From contig NC_061120.1 in the NCBI RefSeq assembly GCF_002878395.1, forward strand, positions 114,734,407-114,798,406: DNA of 64,000 bases, given 5' to 3'. Below the pieces are notes generated by a model that saw only the letters and a list, made by a program, of their open reading frames with translations, was not told the DNA's origin and searched no databases. Both the position numbers and the translations under genes were made by a program. This DNA comes from Capsicum annuum (lineage: Eukaryota; Streptophyta; Magnoliopsida; Solanales; Solanaceae). Each line of letters opens with the position of its first letter. Position 1 is the first letter of the stretch. Below are positions 46,507 through 56,765 of this stretch, piece after piece.

Positions 46507-48897
46507 AGAGGTCACCCCGATATACCAAACTAATCATCAATATAAATCATAATGGTCAGATAAATCTCGATCATATAATAAGATAGCAAAAACTACTACA
46601 AGTCATAACTTAAACATGTCTAAAGACTTCATTAGATTCATCAATATAACCATTACACCCAAGTCCATAGTCATCCATAATACCTCTATTCAACTGATGT
46701 TTAGAAATATATATGTCGGGACAATCCCCGATAATAGCCAAACCAAGTAAAAATAATATTAAGTCTTAAGATAGGAGACCAAGAATGAATGTCTTTCGAA
46801 ATAAGGAAGCTCACCTCTATGAAGTCAATGCTCAAACTTCTTTGATTGCCTAATCACTATATAGGAAGAGAAGATGATGCTCCGGCCCATATGTTCATGG
46901 GGACATAGCAGTAGGAGCGCTAGAAGGTATCACAAGAATAAGGATAAAATAGAGTCATAAATCGACAACAAGTCAATATATCTTATTCAACCATATTCAT
47001 GAACTTATTCATACATATAGGTTTATCGCATGCTAATAAGTAATCAAGTCATAACAATATTATCAAAGCATTCTATCATAAGACATGATGTGGAGGACTC
47101 CGACCTTCCGCACTCATATTCAATAATTCTTATTAGGTATGGGACTTCAACCACATTAAAATATAATGTACCATAAGGACTTTAACCATGTACACACTCA
47201 TTAAGCAAGGGATTCTAACCACAGACACATCCATTCAAGTAAGGGACTTTAAGCACAAACAAATATTTATTTAGTCAAGGGACTCTAACAGATGCCCACA
47301 CAATAGCCAAGGAACTCTAACCTCATGCCCTATTAGATAGGGGACTCTAACCCAGGCATTTCAACCTCTAGAGATCTCATTGTGAACGGGACTTTAACCA
47401 AAAGTGATCTTATTAGGAAAGGGATTTAAACCTAAAGCTGTTTTATTAGGCAAGAAAATTTAACTTTAAGACATCAAAACTATCATTAGTCCATTTGGAC
47501 TTAAACCCTTTATCCAGACAACTTCATAAATTAAATTCACACTCAAAGACGTTAACCTTTTTAGATAACTCAATACTATACATGGCCATATGGTCTTCAT
47601 GGGAGTTTTTATTACTCAGCCATTTCAATAGGCCAATGCCTTAGTTCAATTCATCACAAAATTTATTTTATGGTCATCATGACACTCAAAAACTATTCAT
47701 TTTTCATAAAAAAAATCTTATAGAACATTCATGCCACACTTTAGTTCAACACATAATTCAAGTTTATTTTCATATTGAGGGGCTTCAACCTCTTATTACT
47801 CATTAAATCAACAAGGTCATGATTTCACAATACATGGCTAGCAATACTTTTACAACATAATTTATCAATCATTCATACTTATTGGGACATTTTCCTATTT
47901 TAACACATTACCGTACGTGACTAGACAATTCACTTCAACATTTTCACAATCACTTTATGTGGATACCTTTAACAAGGCCGTTTTCATGATAGAAATAATC
48001 AAGATAAGTGTTACTTAAGAACCTCATAATAAACAACATACAAAAAGCACCCACATATGTGCATTATCATCACTAATATGTATGAGCACAAGTCTACAAA
48101 AGGATCAACATTATTCATCAATAGGCAGTAAAACCCTTTTTCATTAGATTTCAAAACCACCATGTACACTTACTAATCCAAGTTTTAAATACATAGGTTT
48201 AGAGTTATTTATCAAGGGGGAAGAGTTACATGCTTTAGAAAACTTGATTCACCAAGATTCTTGACTTCACATTGCCTCTTGAAGATCAGCCTTGAAACCC
48301 TAGCCTCCAATTCTTCAAAAATGAGTTTGAGAGAGTGTTTTGAATGATTGATCCACTTAAAAATGCATTTAAGGAGGCCATATACTCTTATATAGTGAAG
48401 GGAATTAGTGTTTAGGGTGTAGTAAATGACCACAAGGTCCTCAACGAAACACTGAAAAGTGAGCCTTCCAGGGGTACGACTCACTAGGTGAACCGTACCT
48501 TAGGTAACGAGTGCTACCCTGACTCGTACCCTAGACTTATCTTAGGTTACCTATAATGTTAAGGGTATGACCACACATAATTGAGATGTATCCAGATGGT
48601 AAGACTTAATTCCTTACTCATATGCTTAATACGTATCAAAAATAGTCCACCCAAAGTTCAATCTAAACTCTATCCGACTTACTCGGTACAACTCGTGCCC
48701 TTTGGTGCGATTGAGGAGAGGGTCACTCATACTTAGGACAGTGAGTAGCTCTCACTACACTGCCTAAGAAATGAGAAGGGAGTGGGAGTAGGATACGACT
48801 CATATACAAGGGGTACGACTCATAGTCCTTAGTCGTACCTAACTAAAAGATAACCAACAAAGAAGTTTTTCTCATAGTTCAAAACCTAGGTGTTTCA
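46507..48897 (-). repeat. 3' LTR of F
   Basis: About 2.39 kb, starting TGAAACACCTAGG on the minus strand at 48897. The left edge is placed near 'aggtcacccc' and may be off by several bases. It is related to the LTRs of D and E but contains a tandem-like array (47095-47508) that they lack or keep only as traces. Confidence 0.6.
47095..47508. repeat. Array of GGGACTnTAACC-like motifs in the LTR of F
   Basis: At least ten copies of a 12-13 base core (plus-strand GGGACTCTAACC, GGGACTTTAACC, GGGACTTCAACC and similar) occur at about 47095, 47141, 47177, 47209, 47243, 47279, 47311, 47341, 47388, 47422 and 47497. Spacing is mostly 30-37 bases. The sequence between cores is variable and AT-rich. Confidence 0.8.
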
Positions 48898-49110
48898 ATT
48901 TTCCCCCACTTGTATCATTCTTTCATAAACGACGGGTAAGGCAAGTATAACGTATGTAAACTTATTACTCACATGAAAAAAACCTTAAAAAATTTAGGAC
49001 ATAGCACACAACATAACACATATCATGATTCTCTTCAAATAACTATTTTATAACATAGATCTTCAGTCTCAAACCCATCGTTTATCATTGAAACTTGTCC
49101 ATTTCCAAGC
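48898..49110 (-). other. Polypurine tract and 3' untranslated region of F
   Basis: Minus strand reads AGTGGGGGAAAATT at the LTR edge (48898-48910). The rest up to the internal repeat array is non-coding. Confidence 0.6.
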
Positions 49111-49370
49111 TTGGGGACTTAAATTGCTTACTTATCAACACTTACTCATTTCACAACTTAGGGACTTCAACCCATCAACTTATAAAGTATACTTTCTCAA
49201 CACAAACACTAGGGACAACCCAACATCTATCAAAGACATAAAATAACTCAAGGTATTAGGGACTTAAACCCATCACAACCAAAACACACATTATATCAAA
49301 GAATTAGGGACTTGAACCTATAGTCTACCAAGACAAATATTAATTTAACATATTGGGGACCTTAACCCAT
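49111..49370. repeat. 48-50 bp periodic array of GGGACTTnAACCCAT motifs
   Basis: Six cores on the plus strand at about 49114, 49161, 49212, 49259, 49307 and 49356, for example GGGACTTCAACCCATC, GGGACTTAAACCCATC and GGGACCTTAACCCAT. The step between cores is 47-50 bases throughout. The array lies between the chromodomain and the purine tract of F. The same core forms the array in its LTR. Confidence 0.8.
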
Positions 49371-49429
49371 TATTTATGGAGACATTAGTTAAAATAGGGA
49401 GATTAACACATAGCTTCATCAAAAGTTTT

Positions 49430-50680
49430 TGGAACGGAAAACAAATACGGATACTTGGACTTCATGTCCTCTTCCGTGTCCCACGTAGCTTCCTCAGAAT
49501 TATTATTCCTCCATAAAACCTTCACTGAAGCCACCTCTTTCATTTAGAACCGGTGAATATGCACAATAATATAGGGACCAATGTATTGGGGACTAAGCTT
49601 TCTCTTTTACCAAAGCACATCACTCCTTTAATGGGGACACCTTATGGAATATCAAATCAACAACGCTAAACTCTAAGTCCCTACGTCTCATATCCACATT
49701 AGACTTTTGGAAACATTGAGTGGTTTTCATTCTACTACAAACCACCTTTACTCTCTCGAAGGCTTGGTGAACTAAATCGGGTCTAAGAAACTTATCCTCA
49801 CAAAATTTCTACCAACTAATAGGTGATCGACATCTTCTACCATACAATGCCTCAAAAGGGTCCATGCAAATGCTAGAGTGGTAAATATTATTATAGACAA
49901 AAATTAATGTCAAGTGATCATACTAACTACCACCAAAATCAATCACACAAATCAGCAACATATCCTTGAATGTTTGGATGGTTCTTTACTCTTGCCCATC
50001 CATTTACGGATGGAAAGAGAAACTAAGTCACACTCAACTACCCAAGCCTTCTTGGAATGACTTCTAAAAATAAGATGAAAACCAAGGACCACATTCTAAG
50101 ATGATCAAAACTAGAGCACTAAGCAATTTCATGATCTCCACAAGATAAAACTTAGCATAATCTTTCGCCGAGTAATTATTCCTCATGGGAAAAAAGTGAG
50201 CGGACTTGGTCATTCTATCAATAATGATCCAAAGAGAATCACATTGATTCTGACATCGAGGAAGACCAGTAACAAAATTATATTAATTGCCTCCCACTTT
50301 TATTCAGGTAATGGGACTCTTTATACAATCTCCTGGGCCTTATGTGCTAAACTTTCACTTATTGACACACCATACACATAGATACATATCTAGCCACATC
50401 ATGTTTAATATTACCTCACTAATAGAACTCTCTAAGATCATGATACATCATGGTGGAACTGGGGTGAATGGAATAATGGGATTAATGATCCTCATCCATA
50501 ACCCTTCCCCTTAATCCATCGATATCGGGAATGCATAGTCTACCATGGTATCTCAAGATACCATCATCACCAACCATAAAGTCTAAAACTTTGTATTTAC
50601 CCTCATTACACTTAATATTCATCAAGTTGGGGTGTAATACTTGCTTCTATTTTATCTCAAAAATAAGGGATACTGAAGTC
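49430..50680 (-). pseudogene. Integrase and chromodomain remnant of F
   Basis: Heavily decayed. The chromodomain lies near 49430-49560 (minus-strand 'SKYPYLF'-like end and 'EEDMKSK'). The C terminus lies at 49600-49700. The region with the catalytic Glu can be read at about 49965-50010 as 'MDGQE*RTIQTFKDML', where a stop replaces the residue before Arg and the Glu position is uncertain. The first Asp region is near 50230-50290. Many stops; no open frame longer than about 60 residues fits the domain. Confidence 0.6.
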
Positions 50681-52110
50681 GGAGTTCATAAGTCAAACTC
50701 AATGATTAGCCAAACAGTTTACCAATTCCCACTTATTCTCTTATACATAAGCAAAACATCACATGGATATTTTATTAAGAGCATCCACAACTATAGTCAC
50801 CTTATCGTAATGGTAATGGAGACTCATATCATAGTTTTTCAACAACTCAAGCTACCTTATTTGTCGGAGGTTTAACTACTTTTAAGTAAATACTTATTGA
50901 AGACACATATGATCTGAAGAGATATCAACATACATCTCATAAATATAATGTCGCTAAATCTTTAATGCGAAGACCATGGCTAACAACTCTCAATCATGAG
51001 TAGGGTAGTTCTTCTCATGGACTTTAAATTTCCTAGAAGCATAGGCCAGCACCCTACCATGTTGCATAAATATGCAATCAAGACCAATACTAGAAGCCTC
51101 ACAATACACTACAAAATTATCATATCATCGGGAAAGATTAAAATCAAAACTGAAGTCAACTTATCTTTCAACTTCTTAAAATTACCCTCACACGCATTCG
51201 ACCACGAGAGCTTGACCTTTTTCTGGGCCAACTTGGTCAATAGGGAAGCTTAAGAACTCTCTACAAATCTTCCACCGTAACCTGCTAGACCCAAGAAGCT
51301 TCAAATATTTATTGGATTCATAGTTCTAAGCCAGTTCTTAACCGTCACAACCTTTTTGGGATCCACTATGATCACTTCACTAGAGACGACCTGACAAAGA
51401 AAATCTACGGCTTTCAAAAAAAATTCACAATTGGAGAACTTGGCTTACAAGCGATGATCCTTCAAAGATTACAACATGACACGGAGGTGATCTACATAAT
51501 ATACCTCACTCTTAGAATAAACTAAGATGTCATCAATAAAGACAATGACAAACATGTCCAAGAACGTATTAAATACCCTATTCATCAAGTCCAAAAATGT
51601 AGTCAGGGCAATGGTCAACATAAAAGACATGACAAGAAACCTATAGTGATTATATCAAGTTCTAAAGGCAGTTTTAGGGATATCTACATCCATAATCTTA
51701 AGCTAGTGATAACCCAATCTAAGATCATTCTTGGAGACACACTTTTCACCCTGAAGTTGATCAAATAAATCATCTTTCCTAGGAAGAGTATATTTATTCT
51801 TTATGATCACTTTGTTCAACTAACGGTAATCAATGTTCATACAAAGGGAACCATTATTCTTGTAAATAAACAATATGGAAGCACCTCACAAAGATATACT
51901 AGGGGGAAAAACCTTTATCTAACAGGTCTTTTAATTTATACTTGACCTCTTTCATCTCCACCAGAGCCATTCTATAAGGAGGGATAGAAATTGGATGACT
52001 GTTTAAGATAAGATCAATCCCAAAATAAATTTCCCTATCAGGAGGAAAACTGGGAAGATCATAGGGAATAACCTTAGGAAACTCATTAACCATGAGAATA
52101 AATTTTAGAA
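50681..52110 (-). pseudogene. Reverse transcriptase and RNase H remnant of F
   Basis: The RT entry at 51899-52093 reads 'FPKVIPYDLPSFPPDREIYF', 'ISIPPYRMALVEMKEV' and 'LLDKGF'. The catalytic region at 51526-51570 reads '[13 protein letters not shown]', with both Asp of FIDD intact. The RNase H region is about 50930-51250 and the linker toward integrase about 50690-50930. Several stops and frame changes lie between. Confidence 0.7.
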
Positions 52111-52139
52111 AAGGCTCTTCCTAATTAGAATGTTTAACT

Positions 52140-52714
52140 CAAACTAAGTGATACAAACACCCCTTTAAAATCAACTTTTGGGCCTTTAGATAAGAAATGA
52201 ACCTTCCCTTAGGCACTAAGGAACAACCTTCCCATACAATGACAGGCTTATTAGGGAATTTAAACATGACCCTATGGATATGAAAATCTAAGAAATCATA
52301 ACAAGAGTGCAACTAATTCATCCCTAAAATAACATCAAAATAGACCATGTCCAATTTTATCAAGTCTACAAAAGTATCTCTACCACCAACAGATAGCACA
52401 CATCCCCTATAGACCCTCCAAATAAGCACCGTGCCTCCAATAGATACAGAATCAAAAAAAGGAATTGATAGTCCCTCAGGACAAAAATCAAGATGCACAG
52501 CCACATACGGGGTGACATAAGAAAAAGTAGACCCTTGATTAAGAAAACAATATACATTATGGGAGAAAAATCTTAATATACCCGTAAAAACATTGGGAGA
52601 TACCTTAGAATCCTGGCGAGTAACAAGCACACACAAGCAGTTCCAGCCAGTTCTGGTGCAAGAAGTAGAAGTATAAGCAAACATAGCACCCTTTGTTGTA
52701 AGAGTAGGTGATTT
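52140..52714 (-). pseudogene. Protease remnant of F with altered active site
   Basis: An open minus-strand stretch of 123 codons (52313-52684) covers the protease: 'FLNQGSTFSYVTPYVAVHLD' holds the active-site loop and 'LDMVYFDVILGMN' the end of the domain. The catalytic Asp that opens the DxGS/T motif is Asn here (codon 52538-52540). The frame is otherwise open, so the change is in a comparatively well-kept part. Upstream of about 52690 the element is cut by the junction with G. Confidence 0.75.
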
Positions 52715-53130
52715 AGCAATAAGAGTTTCAACTTTGCTCAGCCTAAGTCAGAGGGTGGTAACTGTTCTCAGTTCCACCCAAAGTCATCCGTTTTAGCTCC
52801 GTCCTTATCTATCTCTCTAGTTCCTAAGTTCAGAGAGGATAATAAAGATATGACACGAGGCTCTAAGTCTCAGGGTAATGTTAGCAGTACCTGAACTCAT
52901 CCTCTTTTTCAAATATGTGGAAAGCACCATTAGGGTACTTGTAGAGTTGGAAGTGATGTTTGCTTTAGAGGTGGAAAGTCAAGCCATAAAGTTAGAGATT
53001 GTCCCTAGCTAGGTCCTCAGGGTCAGCATAATCACCCTCTAGCTCAGTTTGGTCGCACAACTTAGTAGAGTGCCTCTTCTAGTGCTACCAGTAGGCAATG
53101 CCTAAATAGACTCTATGCTCTTCAGTCCTG
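52715..53130 (+). pseudogene. Gag C-terminal remnant of G
   Basis: The left end matches the gag of element A ('gctcagcctaa.tca'). At about 52905-53010 the zinc-binding region reads 'CGKHH', 'GTCRVGSDVCFRGGKSSHKV' and then 'RDCP'. The first knuckle residue Cys after Arg-Gly is changed (Gly for Cys), but the His and last Cys of the CCHC pattern are kept. It would have bound the RNA. The capsid part is missing. Confidence 0.7.
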
Positions 53131-53600
53131 ATAGGATCAAGAAAATTCTCCTTATATGGTTACTGGTACATCACAAATCTTTTATGTATATGTTTATGCT
53201 TTGCTAGATCCAGGATCTTTTTTTTTCTTTTGTTACTCCTTATATAATAATTGATTTCAGAGTCAGTTATCTAGCAGAGCGCTTCGCAGTATCTACCCCC
53301 GTGGGTAAAACTATCATAGCTCGATGAGTATATAGGAACTGTCCGATTATGGTATATCAGAAAATCACTTTAGTAGACTTAGTCAAATGACAGATAAATA
53401 ATTTTGATGTCATTCTCAGCATAGATGGGCTTTATTCCTTCTATGCCATAGTCGACTGTAAAAATAGAGTTGTCTAGTTTCAGTTCCCGGATGAACCCAT
53501 CCTAGAGTAGAAGGTAGTACTTTAGTTTTTTAGAGGCCAGCTTATTTCCTACCTTTGGGCATGGAAAATAATATCTAAGGGATATTTCTATCATCTTGTT
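53131..53600 (+). pseudogene. Protease remnant of G
   Basis: The frame reads 'MVTGTSQIFYVYVYALLDPG' at about 53155-53215, which holds the DPG active site as in element A. Just after it a run of T codes for four to five Phe residues instead of the usual Leu-Ser-Phe, and the frame then shifts. The domain end 'VILSIDGLYSF' can be seen near 53408-53440. Confidence 0.7.
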
Positions 53601-55090
53601 TGAGTTAAGGACTCTAGTTTCGAAACTCCCAGTCTTGAATCAGTCTCAGTAGTGAATGAATATTCAGATATCTTTCTCAAAGATCTTACAGGAATTTCTC
53701 CCAAAAAGGAAATAGACTTTGACATTGAACTCCTTCCAGATACTCGGCCTATATCTATTCTACCATATAGAATGGCCCCAGCAGAACTCAGAGAATTGAA
53801 TGTGCAGTTGAAGGATCTCCTAGATAAGGGATTCATCAGACCCAGTATATCCCCATGGGATGTACCAGTCTTATTCGTGTGCAAGAAAGATGGTGCTCTC
53901 AGAATATATATAGACTATTGTCAGCTTAATATAGTCACCGTCAAGAACAAGTATCCACTTCGCAAAATCGATTACTTATTTGACAAACTTTAGGGTGCCA
54001 GCTATTTCTCTAAGATAGACCTCAGATCAGGCTATCATCAGCTCAGAATTAAAGAATATGACATTCTAAAAATAGTTTTTTGTACTCGGTATGGTTACTT
54101 TCAATTCCTAGTCATGTCCTTTTGGTATTACTAATGCCCCAGCAGCTTTCATAGACTTGATGAACTGTGTGTTCAAGCAGTACTTGGACATGTTCGTCAT
54201 AGTCTTTAAAGATGATATTCTTTTCTATTCTTGCGATCAGTGTGATCATACAGACCATCATACAATAGTATTACAGAATCTTAGAAATCATCAGTTATTT
54301 ACCAAATTCAGTAAGTGCAAATTTTGGCTACGGTCAGTATCATTCTTTGTTCATATCATTTTTAGTTATGGCATTAGATTTGATCCTCAAAAGGCTGAAG
54401 CAGTAAGAAATTAGCCTCACTCTATCTCTCTATCAAATATCATGAGTTTCTTAGGTTTAGCTAGATATTACAGATGGTTTATTGAGGGATTTTATGATAT
54501 TACATCCTCTATGTCCAGATTGACTTAGAAAAATGTAAAAATTTAGTGGTCAAATACATATGAAAAGAGTTTTTAGGAGTTAAAGACTCGACTAACCTCA
54601 GCTCTAATTTTGAATTTTCAAGACAGTTTAAGTAGATTTGTAGTATACTGTGATGATTTAAAGTATGTTTGGGTTGTGTCCTCATGTATAATGGTAAGTC
54701 ATAGCCTACGCCTTCAGACAGCTTAAACCCCATGAGAAGAATAATCCAACTCATGATCTTGATTTAGTAGCCATAGTTTTTGCCTTAAAGATTTAGAGGT
54801 ATTACTTGTATGATGTTCTTGTAGATGTGTTCACATATTACAAGAGCCTTCATTATGTATTCTCTCAGAAAGATAATTACCTCTATCAGAGAAGGTGTTT
54901 AGAGTTCTTGAAAGATTACGACGTAAGTGTCCTTTATCATTTGGGTAAGGCTAATGTAGTGGCCGACACTCTCAGTAGACTACCTATGGGTAGTGTTGCT
55001 CATGTTGAGGGCAGTAAGAAGAAGTTAGCTCAGGAAGTCCATCAGTTTGTCCGAATAGGTGTACTCTTGATTCAATAGAAGGTAGTTTAT
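53601..55090 (+). pseudogene. Reverse transcriptase and RNase H remnant of G
   Basis: 53652-53993 is an open stretch: '[20 protein letters not shown]', '[20 protein letters not shown]', then '[20 protein letters not shown]'. 54157-54414 contains the catalytic box as 'FKDDILFYS', with Lys for Ile but both Asp kept. RNase H near 54640-54800 has 'VVYCDDLKY'; its Glu motif DLEL reads DLDL. 54806-55078 carries the RNase H end and the linker 'ADTLSRLPMGSVAHVEG'. A frameshift near 54110 and stops at several places disable it. Confidence 0.8.
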
Positions 55091-56070
55091 AGGTTCATAA
55101 CAGTTTAGAATCATATCTAATTTTGAGGTAAAAGAAAATTAAGATAGAGATCCCAGTCTTGTTAAGTTGAAAGAGTCGGTTAGAGATCATAAGGTAAAGG
55201 TGTTCTCCCAAGGGGGAGATGGTATTCTCCATTGTCAGGGTCATCTGTGTGTTCCAGGTGTAGATGACTTGAGGTAATAAATTCTTGTAGAAATATATGG
55301 TGTGCGATACTCAATTCATCTAGGGGACACAAAGATGTACCATAATTTATGAGAGATCTATTGGTGGCATAGGATGAAAAGGGATGTTGTAGAGTTTATG
55401 GATAAGTGCTCTACATGTCAGCAGGTTAAGATAGATCATTAGAAGCCTAGTGGGTCTATGCAGGAATTCAGTATTCCTACTTTGAAGTGGGAAGAAGTGA
55501 ACATGGACTTTGTGATGGGTTTTCCTCATACTCGTCATCAACATAATTCAGTCTGGGTCATTATAGACAAGATGACTAAATTAACTAATTTCCTTCCATT
55601 CCATACCTCCTATTAAGATAAGGATTGCGCCAAACACTATATCAGGGAGTTGGTCAGATTGCACGGTGTTTCGTTGTCTATTATTTCAGATAGAGGTATC
55701 TCTTTCACCTCTTACTTCTAGAAAGCATTCCAAAAGGATTTTGGTACCCAAGTTTACCTTAGTGCAGCCTTTCATCCTCAGATAGATGGTCAAGAAGAAA
55801 GAACCAGTCAGAACTTGAAAGCTATGCTAAGGGTGTGTGCAATTGATTTCAAGGGGAGATGGGATGACCACTTGCCTTTGACTGAGTTTGTATACAACAA
55901 CAACTATCATTCCAATATTCATATCGGTCTATTTGAAACTCTCTACGGTAGGAGGTGCATATCTCTAATCGGTTGGTTCAAAGTAGGTGAGGCTGTAGTA
56001 CTAGGGCCTAACTTGGTATTTGAAACCTTGGAGAAAGTTCAGTTAATCAGAGAAAGACTCTAGGTTGCTC
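55091..56070 (+). pseudogene. Integrase remnant of G
   Basis: All three acidic residues of the catalytic triad can still be read: 'NMDFVMGFPHT' (about 55500), 'SIISDRGISFT' (about 55680) and 'DGQEERTSQNLKAML' (about 55785). 55815-56063 is open: 'LRVCAIDFKGRWDDHLPLTE' then 'YGRRCISLIGWFKV'. The zinc-binding region lies before 55400. The pieces are in different frames and have stops (for example before 55815), so no full enzyme could be made. Confidence 0.8.
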
Positions 56071-56530
56071 AGAGCCGAAAAAAGTCATATGCAGATGTGC
56101 GCAAAAATGATCTCGAGTTAAATATTGGTAATTATATGTATTTGAAAATATCTCCCATGAAGGGAGTGAAGAGGTTTAGCAAGAAGGAAAAGCTCAGTCC
56201 CTGATATGTCGGTCCTCTTAAAATTCTCAGTCGTTTCAGCAAGGCAGCTTATATAAGCTTGATTGCCTTCAGATCTAGCCTCAGTTCATCTAGTGTTCCA
56301 TATCTCCTTACTAAAGAAGTGCATAGGTGACCCAGCAGTTATAGTCCTGATAGAGGGATTAGACCTTCAGAACAACCATTCTTTCAAAGAGATCCCAATC
56401 AAAATTCTTGACTACCATACTCGCAGACTGAGGAACAAAGAAGGCCCTCTAGTCAAAGTTCTTTGGCGGAATCAGTCCATTGAGGAAGCTACTTAGGAAG
56501 CAGAAGAAGACATGCGAACCAAGTAATCTC
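56071..56530 (+). pseudogene. Integrase C terminus and chromodomain of G
   Basis: After 'SYADVRKNDLEL'-like sequence and 'KISPMKGVKRFSKKEKLS', the stretch at 56263-56496 reads 'LASVHLVFHISLLKKCIGDP' and the chromodomain 'RRLRNKEGPLVKVLWRNQSI'. The expected TWEAEEDM end is interrupted by a stop at Trp. The form is that of Tekay chromodomains, which recognise histone H3 methylation or bind near it. Confidence 0.75.
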
Positions 56531-56765
56531 ACCTCTTCTCCAAAAACTTATACTTATCCTAAGGTAATAGCTTTTCTTAAGCTTATTTGGTTTCATGTTC
56601 AAATTTCAGTAATAAACATGGTATCAAATATCATTGCATATCCAGTCATATGTTTATGTATCATGTCATTCATGTATTTAGGCATCATATATGCATTCTC
56701 ATCATGGAAAATCAGCTTCTCTATAATTTCAATCATACATTCATAGTGACTATTCTTCATATATC
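56531..56765 (+). other. 3' untranslated sequence of G, interrupted by C
   Basis: Repeats of 'catgtcattcatg', 'gcatcatatatgcattctca' resemble, on the opposite strand, the repeats at 9973-10319 in element A. It ends where the LTR of C starts; no purine tract of G is reached. Confidence 0.55.

Larger units (their letters stand above)
46507..52714 (-). mobile_element. Element F: truncated relative of D and E
   Basis: Minus strand: 3' LTR, repeat array, chromodomain, integrase, RNase H, RT and protease. Gag, primer site and 5' LTR are gone: at about 52715 the sequence switches to element G in the opposite orientation. Its 3' LTR abuts the RT of E, so F most likely inserted into E before the right part of both was lost. 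Confidence 0.65.
52715..56765 (+). mobile_element. Element G: Tekay-like chromovirus lacking both LTRs
   Basis: Plus strand: gag zinc-knuckle end, protease, RT, RNase H, integrase, chromodomain and 235 bases of 3' untranslated sequence. Its parts match element A closely in order and wording. It lacks gag N terminus, leader, primer site and 5' LTR on the left (junction with F) and has no purine tract or 3' LTR on the right, where element C begins. C probably inserted into its 3' region, so the rest of G may lie beyond the window. Confidence 0.75.

Noticed and set aside
49111..49370. CRISPR-like array because of the even spacing
   Set aside because: The repeat cores are short and variable, the spacers are AT-rich and unequal, and the context is a plant retrotransposon.
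53591..53884. 97-codon minus-strand frame
   Set aside because: It is the shadow of the RT remnant of G on the plus strand.
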